From positions 2,678,424-2,742,423 of the forward strand of contig LR732703.1 in assembly GCA_902506565.1 (NCBI GenBank): DNA of 64,000 bases. Direction: 5' to 3'. Shown one piece after another: positions 55,522-64,000 of the stretch. Every line of letters begins with the position of its first letter. Position 1 is the stretch's first letter. Both the position numbers and the translations under genes were made by a program. The stretch is from Burkholderiales bacterium 8X. GTDB lineage: Bacteria; Pseudomonadota; Gammaproteobacteria; Burkholderiales; Burkholderiaceae_C. The notes under the pieces were generated by a model. That model had not been told where the DNA came from and did no database searches. It saw only the letters and a program-made list of their open reading frames with translations.

Positions 55522-56340
55522 CTAGGTCGTTGCGGAGCCGGCAGGTCGGGTTTCGACCGCAGCGGTGTCGGCCAGCTTGGCCGCTTCCTGTGCCACCCGC
55601 AAGCGCTCACGGCTGTTGGTCAGATGGATGCGCATCGCCGCCCGCGCCGACTCGGCATCGCGCCGCGAAATGGCCGCGAAGATTTCCTCGTGCTCGCGAT
55701 TGACCCGGCTCAGATACTCGCCGCGGCGGTCGTGCGTGCGAATGGCGGCGATGCGGGTACGCGGGATGATCGTGGTGCCCAGGTGGGTCATGATGTCCGC
55801 GAAATAGGGATTGCCGGTGGCCTGCGCGATGGTCAGGTGAAAGCGGAAATCCGGCGCCACCGTGTCCCCTGCCTCGTCGACATTGCGCTCGAATTCGTCC
55901 AGCGCCTGCCGCATGGAAACCAGGTGTTCCTCGCTGTGGCGGCTGGCTGCGAGGCCGGCGGATTCGGTCTCGAGGCTGATGCGCAGTTCGAGCACCGCCA
56001 GCACGTCGACCGTGGTCGCGATGTCGGACCCTTCCAGCCGGAACATGCCGGCGGTGCGAGGCTGCAGCACGAAGGTACCGACGCCATGATGCGTCTCGAC
56101 CAGCCCGTTGGCCTGCAACTTGGAAAGTGCCTCGCGCACCACGGTCCGGCTCACGCCATAGCTTTGCATGATCGCGGACTCGGTCGGCAGCTTGTCGCCC
56201 GGTCGCAACTGCTGGCTGCGGATTTTTTCGCCCAGATCGTCGACCAGCCCGTGGGCCAGTCCACGGCCGCGGCGACGAGGCGCAGCCGGGCTCGCGGCGG
56301 CTTCGTTGCTTGCGGTTGTCCCCGTTGACAGGCTCGACAT
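55522..56340 (-). CDS. GntR/FadR-type transcriptional regulator of the uronate island
   Basis: 272-residue regulator. After a basic tail, the winged helix (30-95) contains SQQLRPGDKLPTESAIMQSYGVSRTVVREALSKLQANGLVETHHGVGTFV. The C-terminal FCD ligand domain has LELRISLETESAGLAASRH, FHLTIAQATGNPYF and EHEEIFAAISRRDAESARAAMRIHL, whose Asp/His residues bind a metal and a carboxylate ligand in this family. It is divergent from udh. A promoter candidate ends only a few bases before its ATG, so its mRNA may be nearly leaderless. It probably represses both arms of the island until a uronate or aldarate binds. Confidence 0.88.
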   Translation of the reverse strand: MSSLSTGTTASNEAAASPAAPRRRGRGLAHGLVDDLGEKIRSQQLRPGDKLPTESAIMQSYGVSRTVVREALSKLQANGLVETHHGVGTFVLQPRTAGMFRLEGSDIATTVDVLAVLELRISLETESAGLAASRHSEEHLVSMRQALDEFERNVDEAGDTVAPDFRFHLTIAQATGNPYFADIMTHLGTTIIPRTRIAAIRTHDRRGEYLSRVNREHEEIFAAISRRDAESARAAMRIHLTNSRERLRVAQEAAKLADTAAVETRPAGSATT

Positions 56341-56346
56341 GCGGTG

Positions 56347-56375
56347 ATGATAATCGGCGAAAAGTTGTACGACAA
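56347..56375 (-). promoter_or_regulatory. Candidate promoter of the gntR gene
   Basis: On the minus strand TTGTCG (56370-56375) and TATCAT (56347-56352) are 17 bases apart. The -35 lies inside the TTGTACGACAA operator, which fits autorepression. The start point would fall at about the ATG. Confidence 0.4.
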
Positions 56376-56376
56376 C
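56364..56376. promoter_or_regulatory. GntR operator candidate between gntR and udh
   Basis: GTTGT-ACG-ACAAC is a perfect inverted repeat and fits the FadR-subfamily pattern TNGTNNNACNA exactly. It lies 24 bases before the gntR ATG and 43 before the udh ATG. Confidence 0.7.
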
Positions 56377-56418
56377 CGATAACTGACTTCCAGAGCAGAT
56401 TCAGAGACACCCGCACAG

Positions 56419-57285
56419 ATGAGCGAAATATCGCAAAACCTCGCCGATTCAGCGGCCGCCACTCCGGGCGGCTCTGTGGTCACCGCCCATCGCCTGAACC
56501 GGCTCCTCCTGACCGGCGCAGCCGGTGGCCTCGGCAAGGTCCTGCGCCACAGCCTGCGGCCCTTCGCATCGACCTTGCGGCTCTCCGACATCGCCGACCT
56601 CGGCGCTGCCGGCCCCGATGAAGAAGTCGTCCCCTGCAACCTCGCCGACAAGGCCGCGGTCGACGCGCTGGTCGCAGGTTGCGACGCGATCGTCCACCTC
56701 GGCGGTGTGTCGGTCGAGCGGCCGTTCGAGGAAGTGCTCGAAGCGAACATCAAGGGCGTGTTCCACGTCTACGAGGCGGCACGGCGCCATCAGGTCGGGC
56801 GGGTTGTCTTCGCCAGCTCCAACCACGTCATCGGCTTTCACAAGCAGACCGAGCGGCTCGATGCCGCTTCGCAGCGCCGGCCGGACGGCTACTACGGCTT
56901 GTCGAAATCTTTCGGCGAGGACGTGGCGCAGTTCTATTTCGATCGCCATGGCATCGAGACCGTCAGCATCCGGATCGGCTCCTCGTTTCCCGAGCCGGTC
57001 AATCGCCGGATGATGAGCACCTGGCTCAGCTACCGCGACCTCACCACGCTCATCGAAAAGTCGCTCTTCACGCCGGGCGTGAAGCACACCGTGGTGTACG
57101 GCGCCTCGGCCAATCGCGACCTGTGGTGGGACAACCATGCGGCCGCGCACCTGGGCTTCGAGCCGCAGGACACGTCCGAGGTGTTCCGGGACAAGGTCGA
57201 GCAGCAGCCGCCGGTCGCGGCCGACGATCCGAACGCCATCTACCAGGGCGGCGCCTTCACGGCCCAAGGGCCGTTCGGCGACTGA
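56419..57285 (+). CDS. udh: Uronate dehydrogenase
   Basis: 288-residue extended SDR that oxidises D-galacturonate or D-glucuronate at C1 with NAD, giving the aldarolactone. LLLTGAAGGLGKVLRHSLRP is the NAD-binding turn (GxxGxxG at 33-39), and IVHLGGVSVERPFEEVLEANIKG is typical of Udh. Catalytic Tyr159 and Lys163 lie in YYGLSK. FASSNHVIGFHKQTERL and VVYGASANRDLWWDN match the Agrobacterium Udh pattern. A 24-residue N-terminal tail precedes the fold, so a later start cannot be excluded. It is first in the rightward udh-lactonase-TRAP-garD run. Confidence 0.92.
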   Translation: MSEISQNLADSAAATPGGSVVTAHRLNRLLLTGAAGGLGKVLRHSLRPFASTLRLSDIADLGAAGPDEEVVPCNLADKAAVDALVAGCDAIVHLGGVSVERPFEEVLEANIKGVFHVYEAARRHQVGRVVFASSNHVIGFHKQTERLDAASQRRPDGYYGLSKSFGEDVAQFYFDRHGIETVSIRIGSSFPEPVNRRMMSTWLSYRDLTTLIEKSLFTPGVKHTVVYGASANRDLWWDNHAAAHLGFEPQDTSEVFRDKVEQQPPVAADDPNAIYQGGAFTAQGPFGD

Positions 57286-57293
57286 AGCGCGGC

Positions 57294-58220
57294 ATGAGCG
57301 CAACGGCCGAACTGGTGGTGGATGCCCGCTGCGGCACCGGCGAAAGCCCGGTGTGGATGGCCGCGGAAGAAGCCTTGTACTGGGTCGACATCCCGGGTCG
57401 CGCGCTGCACCGCTGGTCTGCGAGCGATGGGCATTCGAGTTGGCGGGGCAGCGAACAACTGGCCTGCATCGCCCGCATCGACGCGCCGGGCGAAGGCTGG
57501 ATCGCCGGCATGGAAAGCGGCCTCTTCACGGTTCGGCCGCAACCGGATGGCAGCCTCGCCGCCGAAGGGCTGGCACCGGTGGCGCATGCCGAAACCGACA
57601 TGCGCTTCAACGATGGCCGGTGCGATCGCCAGGGCCGCTTCTGGGCCGGCACCATGCAGATGGACATGGGCGCCGCCTCTCGCAGCGGTCGGCTCTATCG
57701 CCACGACGGCCAGGCGCTCGAAGAAGTCCTCGGCGACCTGATCGTGCCGAACGGCCTCGCCTTCAGCCCCGACGGCCGCACCATGTACCTGTCGGATTCG
57801 CATCCCGAGGTGCAGACCGTCTGGGCCTTCGACTACGACACCGATTCCGGCCGACCCAGCGGGCGCCGCGTCTTCGTCGACATGAAGCAGCATCCCGGCA
57901 GGCCCGACGGCGCCGCGGTCGATGTCGACGGCTGCTACTGGATCTGCGGCAACGACGCCGGCTGGGTCCATCGCTTCACGCCGGACGGCCGGCTCGATCG
58001 ATCGCTGGCGGTGCCGGTCAAGAAGCCGGCGATGTGCGCTTTCGGCGGACCGAAGCTCGACACGCTCTACGTCACATCCATCCGCCCCGGCGGCGACCTC
58101 TCCGACCAGCCGCTCGCCGGCGGCCTCTTCGCGCTCCGGCCCGGCGTGCAGGGCATCGCCGAAACCGCATTCGTTCCATCGCCTCGAGCCGGCGCCAGCG
58201 CCAGCGCCAGCGGCACCTGA
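57294..58220 (+). CDS. SMP-30/gluconolactonase family aldarolactonase
   Basis: 308-residue beta-propeller lactonase. Metal ligands are expected in GTGESPVW (Glu), RFNDGRCDRQGRFWAGTM (Asn, Asp) and PNGLAFSPDGRTMYLSDS (Asn, Asp). The SMP-30 family opens sugar lactones. Placed 8 bases after udh, it very likely opens galactaro- or glucarolactone made by Udh. The end is a small Ala/Ser repeat (GASASASG) from a GCCAGC triplet run. The frame is open upstream through udh; the ATG at 57294 is used. Confidence 0.9.
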   Translation: MSATAELVVDARCGTGESPVWMAAEEALYWVDIPGRALHRWSASDGHSSWRGSEQLACIARIDAPGEGWIAGMESGLFTVRPQPDGSLAAEGLAPVAHAETDMRFNDGRCDRQGRFWAGTMQMDMGAASRSGRLYRHDGQALEEVLGDLIVPNGLAFSPDGRTMYLSDSHPEVQTVWAFDYDTDSGRPSGRRVFVDMKQHPGRPDGAAVDVDGCYWICGNDAGWVHRFTPDGRLDRSLAVPVKKPAMCAFGGPKLDTLYVTSIRPGGDLSDQPLAGGLFALRPGVQGIAETAFVPSPRAGASASASGT

Positions 58221-58262
58221 TTCCTATCGAGAATTTCCACGACCACCAGCAGAGGAAGACAA

Positions 58263-59240
58263 ATGAAGATCCGCAAGAACATCATCGCGATCGCCGCGGC
58301 CATCGCCGGCTTCGCAGCCAGTCTCGGCGCACAGGCCACCGAGTTCCGCTCGGCCGACATCCATCCGGACGACTACCCGACCGTGACCGCGGTCAAGTTC
58401 ATGAGCGAACGGCTCAAGGCGCTTTCCGGCGGCAAGCACAGCATCAAGGTCTTCAACAACAGCGCGCTCGGCAGCGAGAAGGACACCATCGAGCAAGCCA
58501 AGATCGGCGCGCTGCAGATGGTGCGGGTCAACATCGCACCGATGAACAACATCTGCGCCGAGACGCAGGTGCCGACCATGCCCTTCCTGTTCCGCTCGGT
58601 CGACCACCTGCACAAGGTGCTGGACGGCCCGATCGGCGAAGAAATCCTGAAGTCCTGCGAGCGGCAAGGCTTCGTCGGCCTCGCCTTCTACGACAGCGGC
58701 GCCCGCTCGATGTTCACCGCCAAGCGGCCGGTGCGCAGCTTCGCCGACATGAAGGGCCTCAAGGTGCGGGTGCAGCAATCCGACCTGTGGGTCTCGATGC
58801 TGGAGGCCATGGGCGCGAATGCCACGCCGATGCCGATGGGCGAGGTCTACACCGGCCTCAAGACCGGCGTGATCGACGCGGCCGAGAACAACTACCCGAC
58901 CTACGAAAGCGCCCGCGCCTTCGAGGTGGCCAAGTACTACTCCAAGACCGAGCATTCGATGGCGCCCGAGATGCTGCTCTTTTCCAAGCGCACCTGGGAC
59001 ACGCTCTCGGCGCAGGAGCAGGGCTGGATCCGCCAGGCCGCCAAGGAGTCGGTGCCCTACATGCGCAAGCAATGGGAAGAGCGCGAGGTGAAGTCGCTCG
59101 CCACGGTCAAGGCCGGCGGCGCCGAGATCATCGACATCGACAAGGCGCCGTTCCAGGCCGCGATGAAGCCGGTGTACGACAAGTTCATCACCGACGCCAA
59201 GCTCAAGAGCCTGGTGCAGCGCGTGCAGGACACCAAGTAG
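58263..59240 (+). CDS. TRAP transporter receptor DctP (probable uronate)
   Basis: 325-residue periplasmic receptor with signal peptide [25 protein letters not shown]. The DctP fold shows [26 protein letters not shown]. The ligand-carboxylate Arg lies in [48 protein letters not shown]. Genetic context with udh, lactonase and garD points to hexuronate or aldarate uptake. It is followed by DctQ and DctM in the standard order. AGAGGAAG is the ribosome binding site. Confidence 0.93.
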   Translation: MKIRKNIIAIAAAIAGFAASLGAQATEFRSADIHPDDYPTVTAVKFMSERLKALSGGKHSIKVFNNSALGSEKDTIEQAKIGALQMVRVNIAPMNNICAETQVPTMPFLFRSVDHLHKVLDGPIGEEILKSCERQGFVGLAFYDSGARSMFTAKRPVRSFADMKGLKVRVQQSDLWVSMLEAMGANATPMPMGEVYTGLKTGVIDAAENNYPTYESARAFEVAKYYSKTEHSMAPEMLLFSKRTWDTLSAQEQGWIRQAAKESVPYMRKQWEEREVKSLATVKAGGAEIIDIDKAPFQAAMKPVYDKFITDAKLKSLVQRVQDTK

Positions 59241-59263
59241 ACCGGCCCCTCGCCTTCTTCGCG

Positions 59264-59752
59264 ATGTACACCACCCTCTGCCGCACGCTGGCGCGCGCCT
59301 GCATGTGGCTGGGCATCTTCGGCCTCGTCGCGGTGATCTGCGCGGTGAGCTGGCAGGTGTTCGGCCGCTACGTCCTCAACAGCACGCCGACCTGGGCCGA
59401 GAGCCTGGCCCTGCTGCTGGTGCTCTACGTCACGATGTTCGGCGTGGCTGTCGGCGTGCGCGATGCCGGCCACATCGGACTCGAATCCTTGCTTGTGCTG
59501 GCGCCCGATTGGCTCCGGCTCAAGATGGAATACCTGATCCATGTCCTGGTGCTGCTGTTCGGCGCGGCCATGGCCTGGAACTGCGCGTCGCTGGCCGAAT
59601 CCGTGTGGGACTACCGGCTGCCGACCCTCTGGATCTCGGAGGGCTGGAAGTACGTGCCCGCGGCCATCGCCGGCGCCCTCATCGTGCTGTTCTCGATCGA
59701 ACACATCATCGCCCTCGCCCAGGGCCGCGAAGTCGAACCCGCCTGGGGCTGA
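59264..59752 (+). CDS. TRAP transporter small permease DctQ
   Basis: 162-residue membrane protein with four helices. CAVSWQVFGRYVLNSTPTWAESLALLLVLYVTMFGVAVGVRDAGHIGLE is the DctQ signature. It lies 23 bases after dctP and its stop is 5 bases before the dctM ATG. The ATG at 59264 (MYTTLCRTLARACMW) is chosen; the longer open frame upstream overlaps dctP and is a shadow. Confidence 0.92.
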   Translation: MYTTLCRTLARACMWLGIFGLVAVICAVSWQVFGRYVLNSTPTWAESLALLLVLYVTMFGVAVGVRDAGHIGLESLLVLAPDWLRLKMEYLIHVLVLLFGAAMAWNCASLAESVWDYRLPTLWISEGWKYVPAAIAGALIVLFSIEHIIALAQGREVEPAWG

Positions 59753-59756
59753 TGAC

Positions 59757-61052
59757 ATGACGACCCCTCTCCTGATCCTGAGTCTCTCGTTCACCCTGTT
59801 CCTGCTGCTCGGCGTACCGGTCGCGTTCTCGATCGGCCTGTCGGCCCTCGCGACCCTGCTCTACGAAGGCCTGCCGCTCGCGGTCGGCTTCCAGCAGATG
59901 ACCTCGGGCATGGGCATCTTCTCGTTCCTCGCGATTCCGTTCTTCATCTTCGCCGGCGAGCTGATGCTCTACGGCGGCATCGCCGACCGGATCGTGAACT
60001 TCGCGCGCAACCTGGTCGGCCACGTGCGCGGCGGGCTCGGCATGTCCAACGTGGTGGCCTGCACGCTCTTCGGCGGCGTGTCGGGTTCGCCGGTGGCCGA
60101 CGTTTCGGCCATGGGCGCGGTGATGATCCCGATGATGAAGAAGGAGGGCTACCACGCCGACTACGCGGTCAACGTGACCACGCACGCGGCATTGGTCGGC
60201 GCGCTGATGCCGACCAGCCACAACCTCATCATCTATTCGCTCGCGGCAGGCGGCAAGGTGTCGATCGCGGCGCTGATCCTCGCGGCGCTGCTGCCGGCGG
60301 CCATCCTCACGATCAGCAACCTGGCGGCTGCCTACCTGGTGGCGGTCAAGCGCGGCTACCCGGCGGGCAGCTTCCCCGGCTGGGCGATCGTCGCGCGCTC
60401 GTTCGCGGCGGCGCTGCCGGGCCTCTTCGTGGTGGTGCTGATCCTGGGCGGCATCCTGTCGGGCGTGTTCACGGCCACCGAGTCGGCGGCGGTCGCGGTG
60501 CTGTATGCGCTGGCCCTGACGGTGTTCGTCTACCGCACCCTGACGCGCGAACACTTCATCAAGGCGGCTGCCAAGGCGGTGCGGACCACCGGCGTCATCC
60601 TGCTCCTGATCGGCATCTCCAGCACCTTCGGCTATCTCATCAGCCTGTACGGCGTGGCCCAGCTCACCGGCGAGCTGCTGTCGCAGATCACGACCACGCC
60701 GTGGATGATCTTCTTGCTCATCAACCTGATCCTGTTCGTGCTGGGCACTTTCCTGGACATGGCTGCGACCATCCTGCTGTGTACGCCGATCTTCCTGCCG
60801 ATCGCGCAGCAGTACGGCATGAGCTCGGTGCAGTTCGGCATCGTGCTGCTCATCAATTGCGCGCTCGGGCTCAACACGCCGCCGGTCGGCACCACGCAGT
60901 TCGTCGGCTGCGCCATCGGCGGAGTCTCGGTGGGCACGGTGATGCGCACCATCTGGCCCTTCTACGGCGCGCTGATCTTCGCGCTGATGCTGGTCACTTT
61001 CGTACCGGCGTTCTCGATGTGGCTTCCATCGATGTTCATGTCGGTCAAATAA
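59757..61052 (+). CDS. TRAP transporter large permease DctM
   Basis: 431-residue membrane protein with about twelve helices. Typical are [76 protein letters not shown] and [26 protein letters not shown]. It carries sodium-coupled uptake of the acid delivered by DctP. The ATG at 59757 follows the dctQ stop by 4 bases; garD starts 7 bases after its own stop. Confidence 0.94.
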   Translation: MTTPLLILSLSFTLFLLLGVPVAFSIGLSALATLLYEGLPLAVGFQQMTSGMGIFSFLAIPFFIFAGELMLYGGIADRIVNFARNLVGHVRGGLGMSNVVACTLFGGVSGSPVADVSAMGAVMIPMMKKEGYHADYAVNVTTHAALVGALMPTSHNLIIYSLAAGGKVSIAALILAALLPAAILTISNLAAAYLVAVKRGYPAGSFPGWAIVARSFAAALPGLFVVVLILGGILSGVFTATESAAVAVLYALALTVFVYRTLTREHFIKAAAKAVRTTGVILLLIGISSTFGYLISLYGVAQLTGELLSQITTTPWMIFLLINLILFVLGTFLDMAATILLCTPIFLPIAQQYGMSSVQFGIVLLINCALGLNTPPVGTTQFVGCAIGGVSVGTVMRTIWPFYGALIFALMLVTFVPAFSMWLPSMFMSVK

Positions 61053-61059
61053 TGCGGCC

Positions 61060-62652
61060 ATGACCATGGACACGGCCGCGAGGCCGCCGCTCACGATCCG
61101 GATGAACGAGCGCGACAACGTCGCGATCGTCGCCAACGACGGTGGCCTCGCCGCCGGAACCGTGCTCGCCTCGGGGCTGGTGCTGCGCGAGCGGGTGCCG
61201 CAGGCGCACAAGGTGGCGCTCGCGGACATACCCGAAGGCGGCGAGGTCCGGCGCTACGACGTGGCGATCGGCCGGGCCCTGAAGCCCATCGCGGCCGGCA
61301 GCTGGGTGCACGAGCGGCTGCTCGAGATGCCGGCCGCACGCTCGCTCGACGGCCTTCCGATCGCCACCAGGCGACCCACGCCGCAGCCGCCGCTCGAGGG
61401 CTACACCTTCGAGGGCTATCGCAACGCCGACGGCTCGGTCGGCACCCGCAACATCCTCGCCATCACGCAGACGGTGCAGTGCGTGGCCGGCGTGACCGAC
61501 TTCGCGGTGCAGCGGATCAAGTCCGAGCTGCTGCCGCGCTTTCCGAACGTGGACGACGTGGTGGCGCTCGAACACGGCTACGGCTGCGGCGTCGCGATCG
61601 ACGCGCCGGATGCCGTGATCCCGATCCGCACGCTGCGCAACATCAGCCTGAATCCGAACTTCGGCGGCGAGGTGATGGTGGTCAGCCTGGGCTGCGAGAA
61701 GCTGCAGCCCGAGCGCCTGATGCCGCCCGGCACCATCCCGCTCGTGGACGAACGCAACGTGGCCGACATCGGCGACAACGCCGGCGGCAAGCTCGACGTG
61801 GTCTGCCTCCAGGACGAGGCGCATGTCGGCTTCATGTCGATGATCGAATCGATCATGCGGCAGGCCGAGGAACACCTGGAACGCCTCGACGCGCGCCGCC
61901 GCGAGACCGTGCCGGCCAGCGAACTGGTGGTCGGCGTGCAGTGCGGCGGCAGCGACGCCTTTTCGGGCGTGACCGCGAACCCGGCGGTGGGTTTTTGTAC
62001 CGACCTCTTGGTGCGGGCCGGGGCCACGGTGATGTTCTCGGAGGTGACCGAGGTGCGCGACGGCATCGACCAGCTGACCTCGCGCGCCTCGACGCCCGAA
62101 GTGGCCGAGGCCATGATCCGCGAGATGGCCTGGTACGACGCCTACCTGGACAAGGGCCGGGTCGATCGCAGCGCCAACACCACGCCCGGCAACAAGAAGG
62201 GCGGCCTGTCGAACATCGTCGAGAAGGCGATGGGTTCGATCGTCAAGTCCGGCACCGCGCCGATCACCGGCGTGGTGTCGCCGGGCGACAAGGCGCGCGG
62301 CAAGGGCCTGCTCTACGCGGCCACGCCGGCCAGCGACTTCATCTGCGGCACGCTGCAGCTGGCCGCCGGCATGAACCTGCACGTGTTCACCACCGGTCGC
62401 GGCACGCCCTACGGCCTGGCGCAGGTGCCGGTGATCAAGGTCGCGACACGCAGCGACCTGGCGCGGCGCTGGCACGACCTGATGGACATCAATGCCGGCC
62501 GCATTGCGGACGGCGATGCCACGATCGAGGAAGTGGGCTGGGAGATGTTCCGCCTGATGCTCGACGTGGCGAGCGGCAGGCAGAAGACCTGGGCCGAGCG
62601 CTGGAAGCTGCACAACGCACTGGTCCTGTTCAATCCTGCGCCGGTGACCTGA
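61060..62652 (+). CDS. garD: Galactarate dehydratase (GarD/UxaA family)
   Basis: 530-residue iron-dependent sugar-acid dehydratase. The N-terminal SAF domain (about 15-90) is followed by the catalytic part: [63 protein letters not shown] and [22 protein letters not shown]. It dehydrates galactarate to 5-dehydro-4-deoxy-D-glucarate, the KdgD substrate. Altronate dehydratase UxaA is the main alternative, but the presence of udh, lactonase and kdgD favours GarD. It ends the udh-lactonase-dctPQM-garD run. Confidence 0.9.
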   Translation: MTMDTAARPPLTIRMNERDNVAIVANDGGLAAGTVLASGLVLRERVPQAHKVALADIPEGGEVRRYDVAIGRALKPIAAGSWVHERLLEMPAARSLDGLPIATRRPTPQPPLEGYTFEGYRNADGSVGTRNILAITQTVQCVAGVTDFAVQRIKSELLPRFPNVDDVVALEHGYGCGVAIDAPDAVIPIRTLRNISLNPNFGGEVMVVSLGCEKLQPERLMPPGTIPLVDERNVADIGDNAGGKLDVVCLQDEAHVGFMSMIESIMRQAEEHLERLDARRRETVPASELVVGVQCGGSDAFSGVTANPAVGFCTDLLVRAGATVMFSEVTEVRDGIDQLTSRASTPEVAEAMIREMAWYDAYLDKGRVDRSANTTPGNKKGGLSNIVEKAMGSIVKSGTAPITGVVSPGDKARGKGLLYAATPASDFICGTLQLAAGMNLHVFTTGRGTPYGLAQVPVIKVATRSDLARRWHDLMDINAGRIADGDATIEEVGWEMFRLMLDVASGRQKTWAERWKLHNALVLFNPAPVT

Positions 62653-62689
62653 ACGGTTTTTTTTCCAATCACACAAGGAGACAAGCAAA

Positions 62690-63658
62690 GTGAAAAGACG
62701 TCATTGGATGGGTGCGGCGGCCGCCGCCGCGTTGTCGCTCGGCATGGCCGGCCCGGCTGCCTGGGCGCAGTCGGACTTTCCGAACCGAACCATCGAACTG
62801 CTGGTGCCCTACCAGCCGGGCGGCGGCACCGACGGCCTGGCGCGGGTGTTCGCGGACGCGACCCGCAAGCACATGTCGCAGAGCGTGGTCATCATCAACC
62901 GGCCCGGCGCCGGCGGCGCGATCGGCTGGACCGAGGTGATCAACGCCAAGCCGGACGGCTACAAGCTGGCGGTGCTCACGGTGGAGCTGCTGACGCTGCC
63001 GCACCTGGGCCTCGCCAAGTTCAACTACGACGACTTCCAGCCGATCGCGCAGCTCAACGCCGATCCGGCGGCGATCACGGTCAAGGCCGACTCGCCCTAC
63101 AACACGATTGAAGAATTCATCGCCGCGGCCAAGAAGAAGCCGGAGGAAACCCGGGTCGGCAATTCGGGCAACGGTTCGATCTGGCACCTGGCGGCTGCGG
63201 CGCTCGAGGACAAGACCGGCGCCAAGTTCGGCCACATCCCGTTCCAGGGCGCGGCGCCGGCGGTGCTGGCACTGCTTGGCGGCCATATCGAGGCGGTGGC
63301 GGTGAGCCCGGCGGAAGTCACGACGCACGTGCAATCGGGCAAGCTGAAGATGCTGATGGTGATGGCCGACCAGCGCGTGAAGGGCTTCGAGAAGGTGCCG
63401 ACCGCGAAGGAACGCGGCATCGACATCTCGATCGGTACCTGGCGCGGATTGGGCGCTCCGAAGAACACGCCGCCCGAGGTCATGGCCAAGCTGCGCGAGA
63501 TCACCGCCAAGGCCGCGGCCGAGCCGATGATGCGCGAGGCGATGGACAAGCAGAACCTCGGGTACGTGTACACGGATGGCGCGGTGTTCAAGGAGACGCT
63601 GGCCAAGGACAACGCCTACTTCAAGGGCCTGATTACCAAGCTGAATATAAAACCCTAG
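62690..63658 (+). CDS. Tripartite tricarboxylate transporter receptor (Bug/TctC)
   Basis: 322-residue periplasmic receptor with signal peptide MKRRHWMGAAAAAALSLGMAGPAAWAQ. The mature part starts FPNRTIELLVPYQPGGGTDGLARVF, and VVIINRPGAGGAIGWTEVINAKPDGYKL is the Bug signature. GTG start with an AAGGAG site. It lies 37 bases after garD. The stop is followed at once by dispersed repeat copy B. Ligand unknown; no TctA/TctB genes are in the window. Confidence 0.9.
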   Translation: MKRRHWMGAAAAAALSLGMAGPAAWAQSDFPNRTIELLVPYQPGGGTDGLARVFADATRKHMSQSVVIINRPGAGGAIGWTEVINAKPDGYKLAVLTVELLTLPHLGLAKFNYDDFQPIAQLNADPAAITVKADSPYNTIEEFIAAAKKKPEETRVGNSGNGSIWHLAAAALEDKTGAKFGHIPFQGAAPAVLALLGGHIEAVAVSPAEVTTHVQSGKLKMLMVMADQRVKGFEKVPTAKERGIDISIGTWRGLGAPKNTPPEVMAKLREITAKAAAEPMMREAMDKQNLGYVYTDGAVFKETLAKDNAYFKGLITKLNIKP

Positions 63659-63755
63659 CTCGCCCCCAGGCTCCGCGCACTTCGTGTCGCTTCTCCACCC
63701 CCTACCGGGGGCAATCCCAGCGGCCCGGCGGAGCCGGATCCGCGGGGTTCGCTGG
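63658..63755 (+). repeat. Dispersed intergenic repeat, copy B
   Basis: This is homologous to 32228-32325 and begins at the last base of a tctC stop codon. Hairpin one is CCCCC-TACC-GGGGG (63698-63711). Hairpin two pairs AATCCC (63713-63718) with GGGGTT (63744-63749), enclosing GCGG/CCGC and CCGGC-GGA-GCCGG. Both copies start right after a stop codon. Confidence 0.8.
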
Positions 63756-63782
63756 ATTAATCAGAACATTTAGGAGACTGTT

Positions 63783-64000
63783 ATGGAACGTCGAACATTG
63801 ATTCAGGCCGCGGGTGCTTCGCTCGCGGGAATGGTTGGGCTTCCTGGGGTGGCGCAAGGAGGGTGGCCGACGGGGAAGGCGATCACTTATGTGGTGCCGT
63901 TTCCGGCGGGGGGCACGACGGATGTGCTGGGGCGGTTGATCAGCCAGAAGCTGGGCGCGGCGCTGGGGACGAGCGTGGTGATCGACAACAAGGGCGGGGC
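63783..64000 (+). CDS. Tripartite tricarboxylate transporter receptor (Bug/TctC), 3' end cut off
   Basis: The frame opens at an ATG preceded by AGGAG and runs to the window edge without a stop. The first 72 codons give [20 protein letters not shown], a signal peptide with twin-arginine-like start, then ITYVVPFPAGGTTDVLGRLISQKLGAALGTSVVIDNKGG, the Bug/TctC signature. It is a third receptor of this type in 10 kb and is separated from the previous one by repeat copy B. Compared with its neighbours its codons end more often in G (ggg, gcg). Confidence 0.88.
   Translation, partial: MERRTLIQAAGASLAGMVGLPGVAQGGWPTGKAITYVVPFPAGGTTDVLGRLISQKLGAALGTSVVIDNKGG

Noticed and set aside
58180..58218. GCCAGC triplet repeat at the lactonase end as a mobile or regulatory repeat
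   Set aside because: It is short, in frame and encodes an Ala/Ser tail. Nothing supports another role.

Overview
The window is chromosomal DNA from a high-GC betaproteobacterium. Gene content and order point to the Comamonadaceae and most closely resemble Variovorax, but that genus is an inference. The clues are a surE-pcm-nlpD block, hupB-tRNA-Val-ppiD, earP-efp, dnaG-rpoD with an alanine/lysine-rich RpoD extension, phasin-based PHB metabolism, two LivFGMHK amino-acid importers and several Bug/TctC receptors. Coding density is very high: no gap exceeds 300 bases, and many neighbouring genes overlap by 4 or 8 bases. No CRISPR array, prophage, insertion sequence or rRNA was seen.

Layout. 1-8782: end of a Bax-inhibitor-1 gene, rlmD, nlpD, pcm, surE, a quinone oxidoreductase, hns, tRNA-His, ppiD, tRNA-Val and HU. 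8983-14496: a leftward run uvrC-pgsA-DMT exporter-haloacetate dehalogenase-tartrate dehydrogenase. 14559-17302: earP, efp and a LOG-family gene. 17290-23498: a tightly overlapped leftward run pncB-antiporter-hydroxyacid dehydrogenase-rmuC-MFS. 23687-27482: CsbD, a small periplasmic protein, thioesterase, phasin, an SDR and YihY. 27566-33594: dnaG, rpoD and a Bcr/CflA-type MFS pump. 33779-39611: a lone receptor lipoprotein and the first Liv operon. 39850-48509: a core-MetE protein, cardiolipin synthase, a ROK-like kinase with circularly permuted motif order, an alpha/beta hydrolase, an Opu receptor-permease fusion and a large unrecognised protein. 48606-53309: the second Liv operon. 53476-64000: a hexuronate/aldarate catabolic island.

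How the island works. Uronate dehydrogenase (56419) and an SMP-30 lactonase (57294) would oxidise galacturonate or glucuronate to the aldarate. The DctPQM TRAP transporter (58263-61052) would import the acid sugar. GarD (61060) dehydrates galactarate to 5-dehydro-4-deoxyglucarate, and KdgD (53476) converts that to 2,5-dioxopentanoate, which would enter the TCA cycle through a dehydrogenase outside the window. A FadR-type GntR regulator (55522) lies between the two arms. Palindromes built from TTGTACG sit beside both the regulator/udh promoter region and the tctC-kdgD promoter region, so it probably controls both.

Most unusual items. (1) The kinase at 42373-43527 carries its nucleotide-binding motifs in circularly permuted order. 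(2) A roughly 98-bp intergenic repeat occurs directly after the stop codons of rpoD and of a tctC gene, with paired base changes that preserve a hairpin. (3) The 787-residue protein at 46146-48509 could not be assigned to a family.
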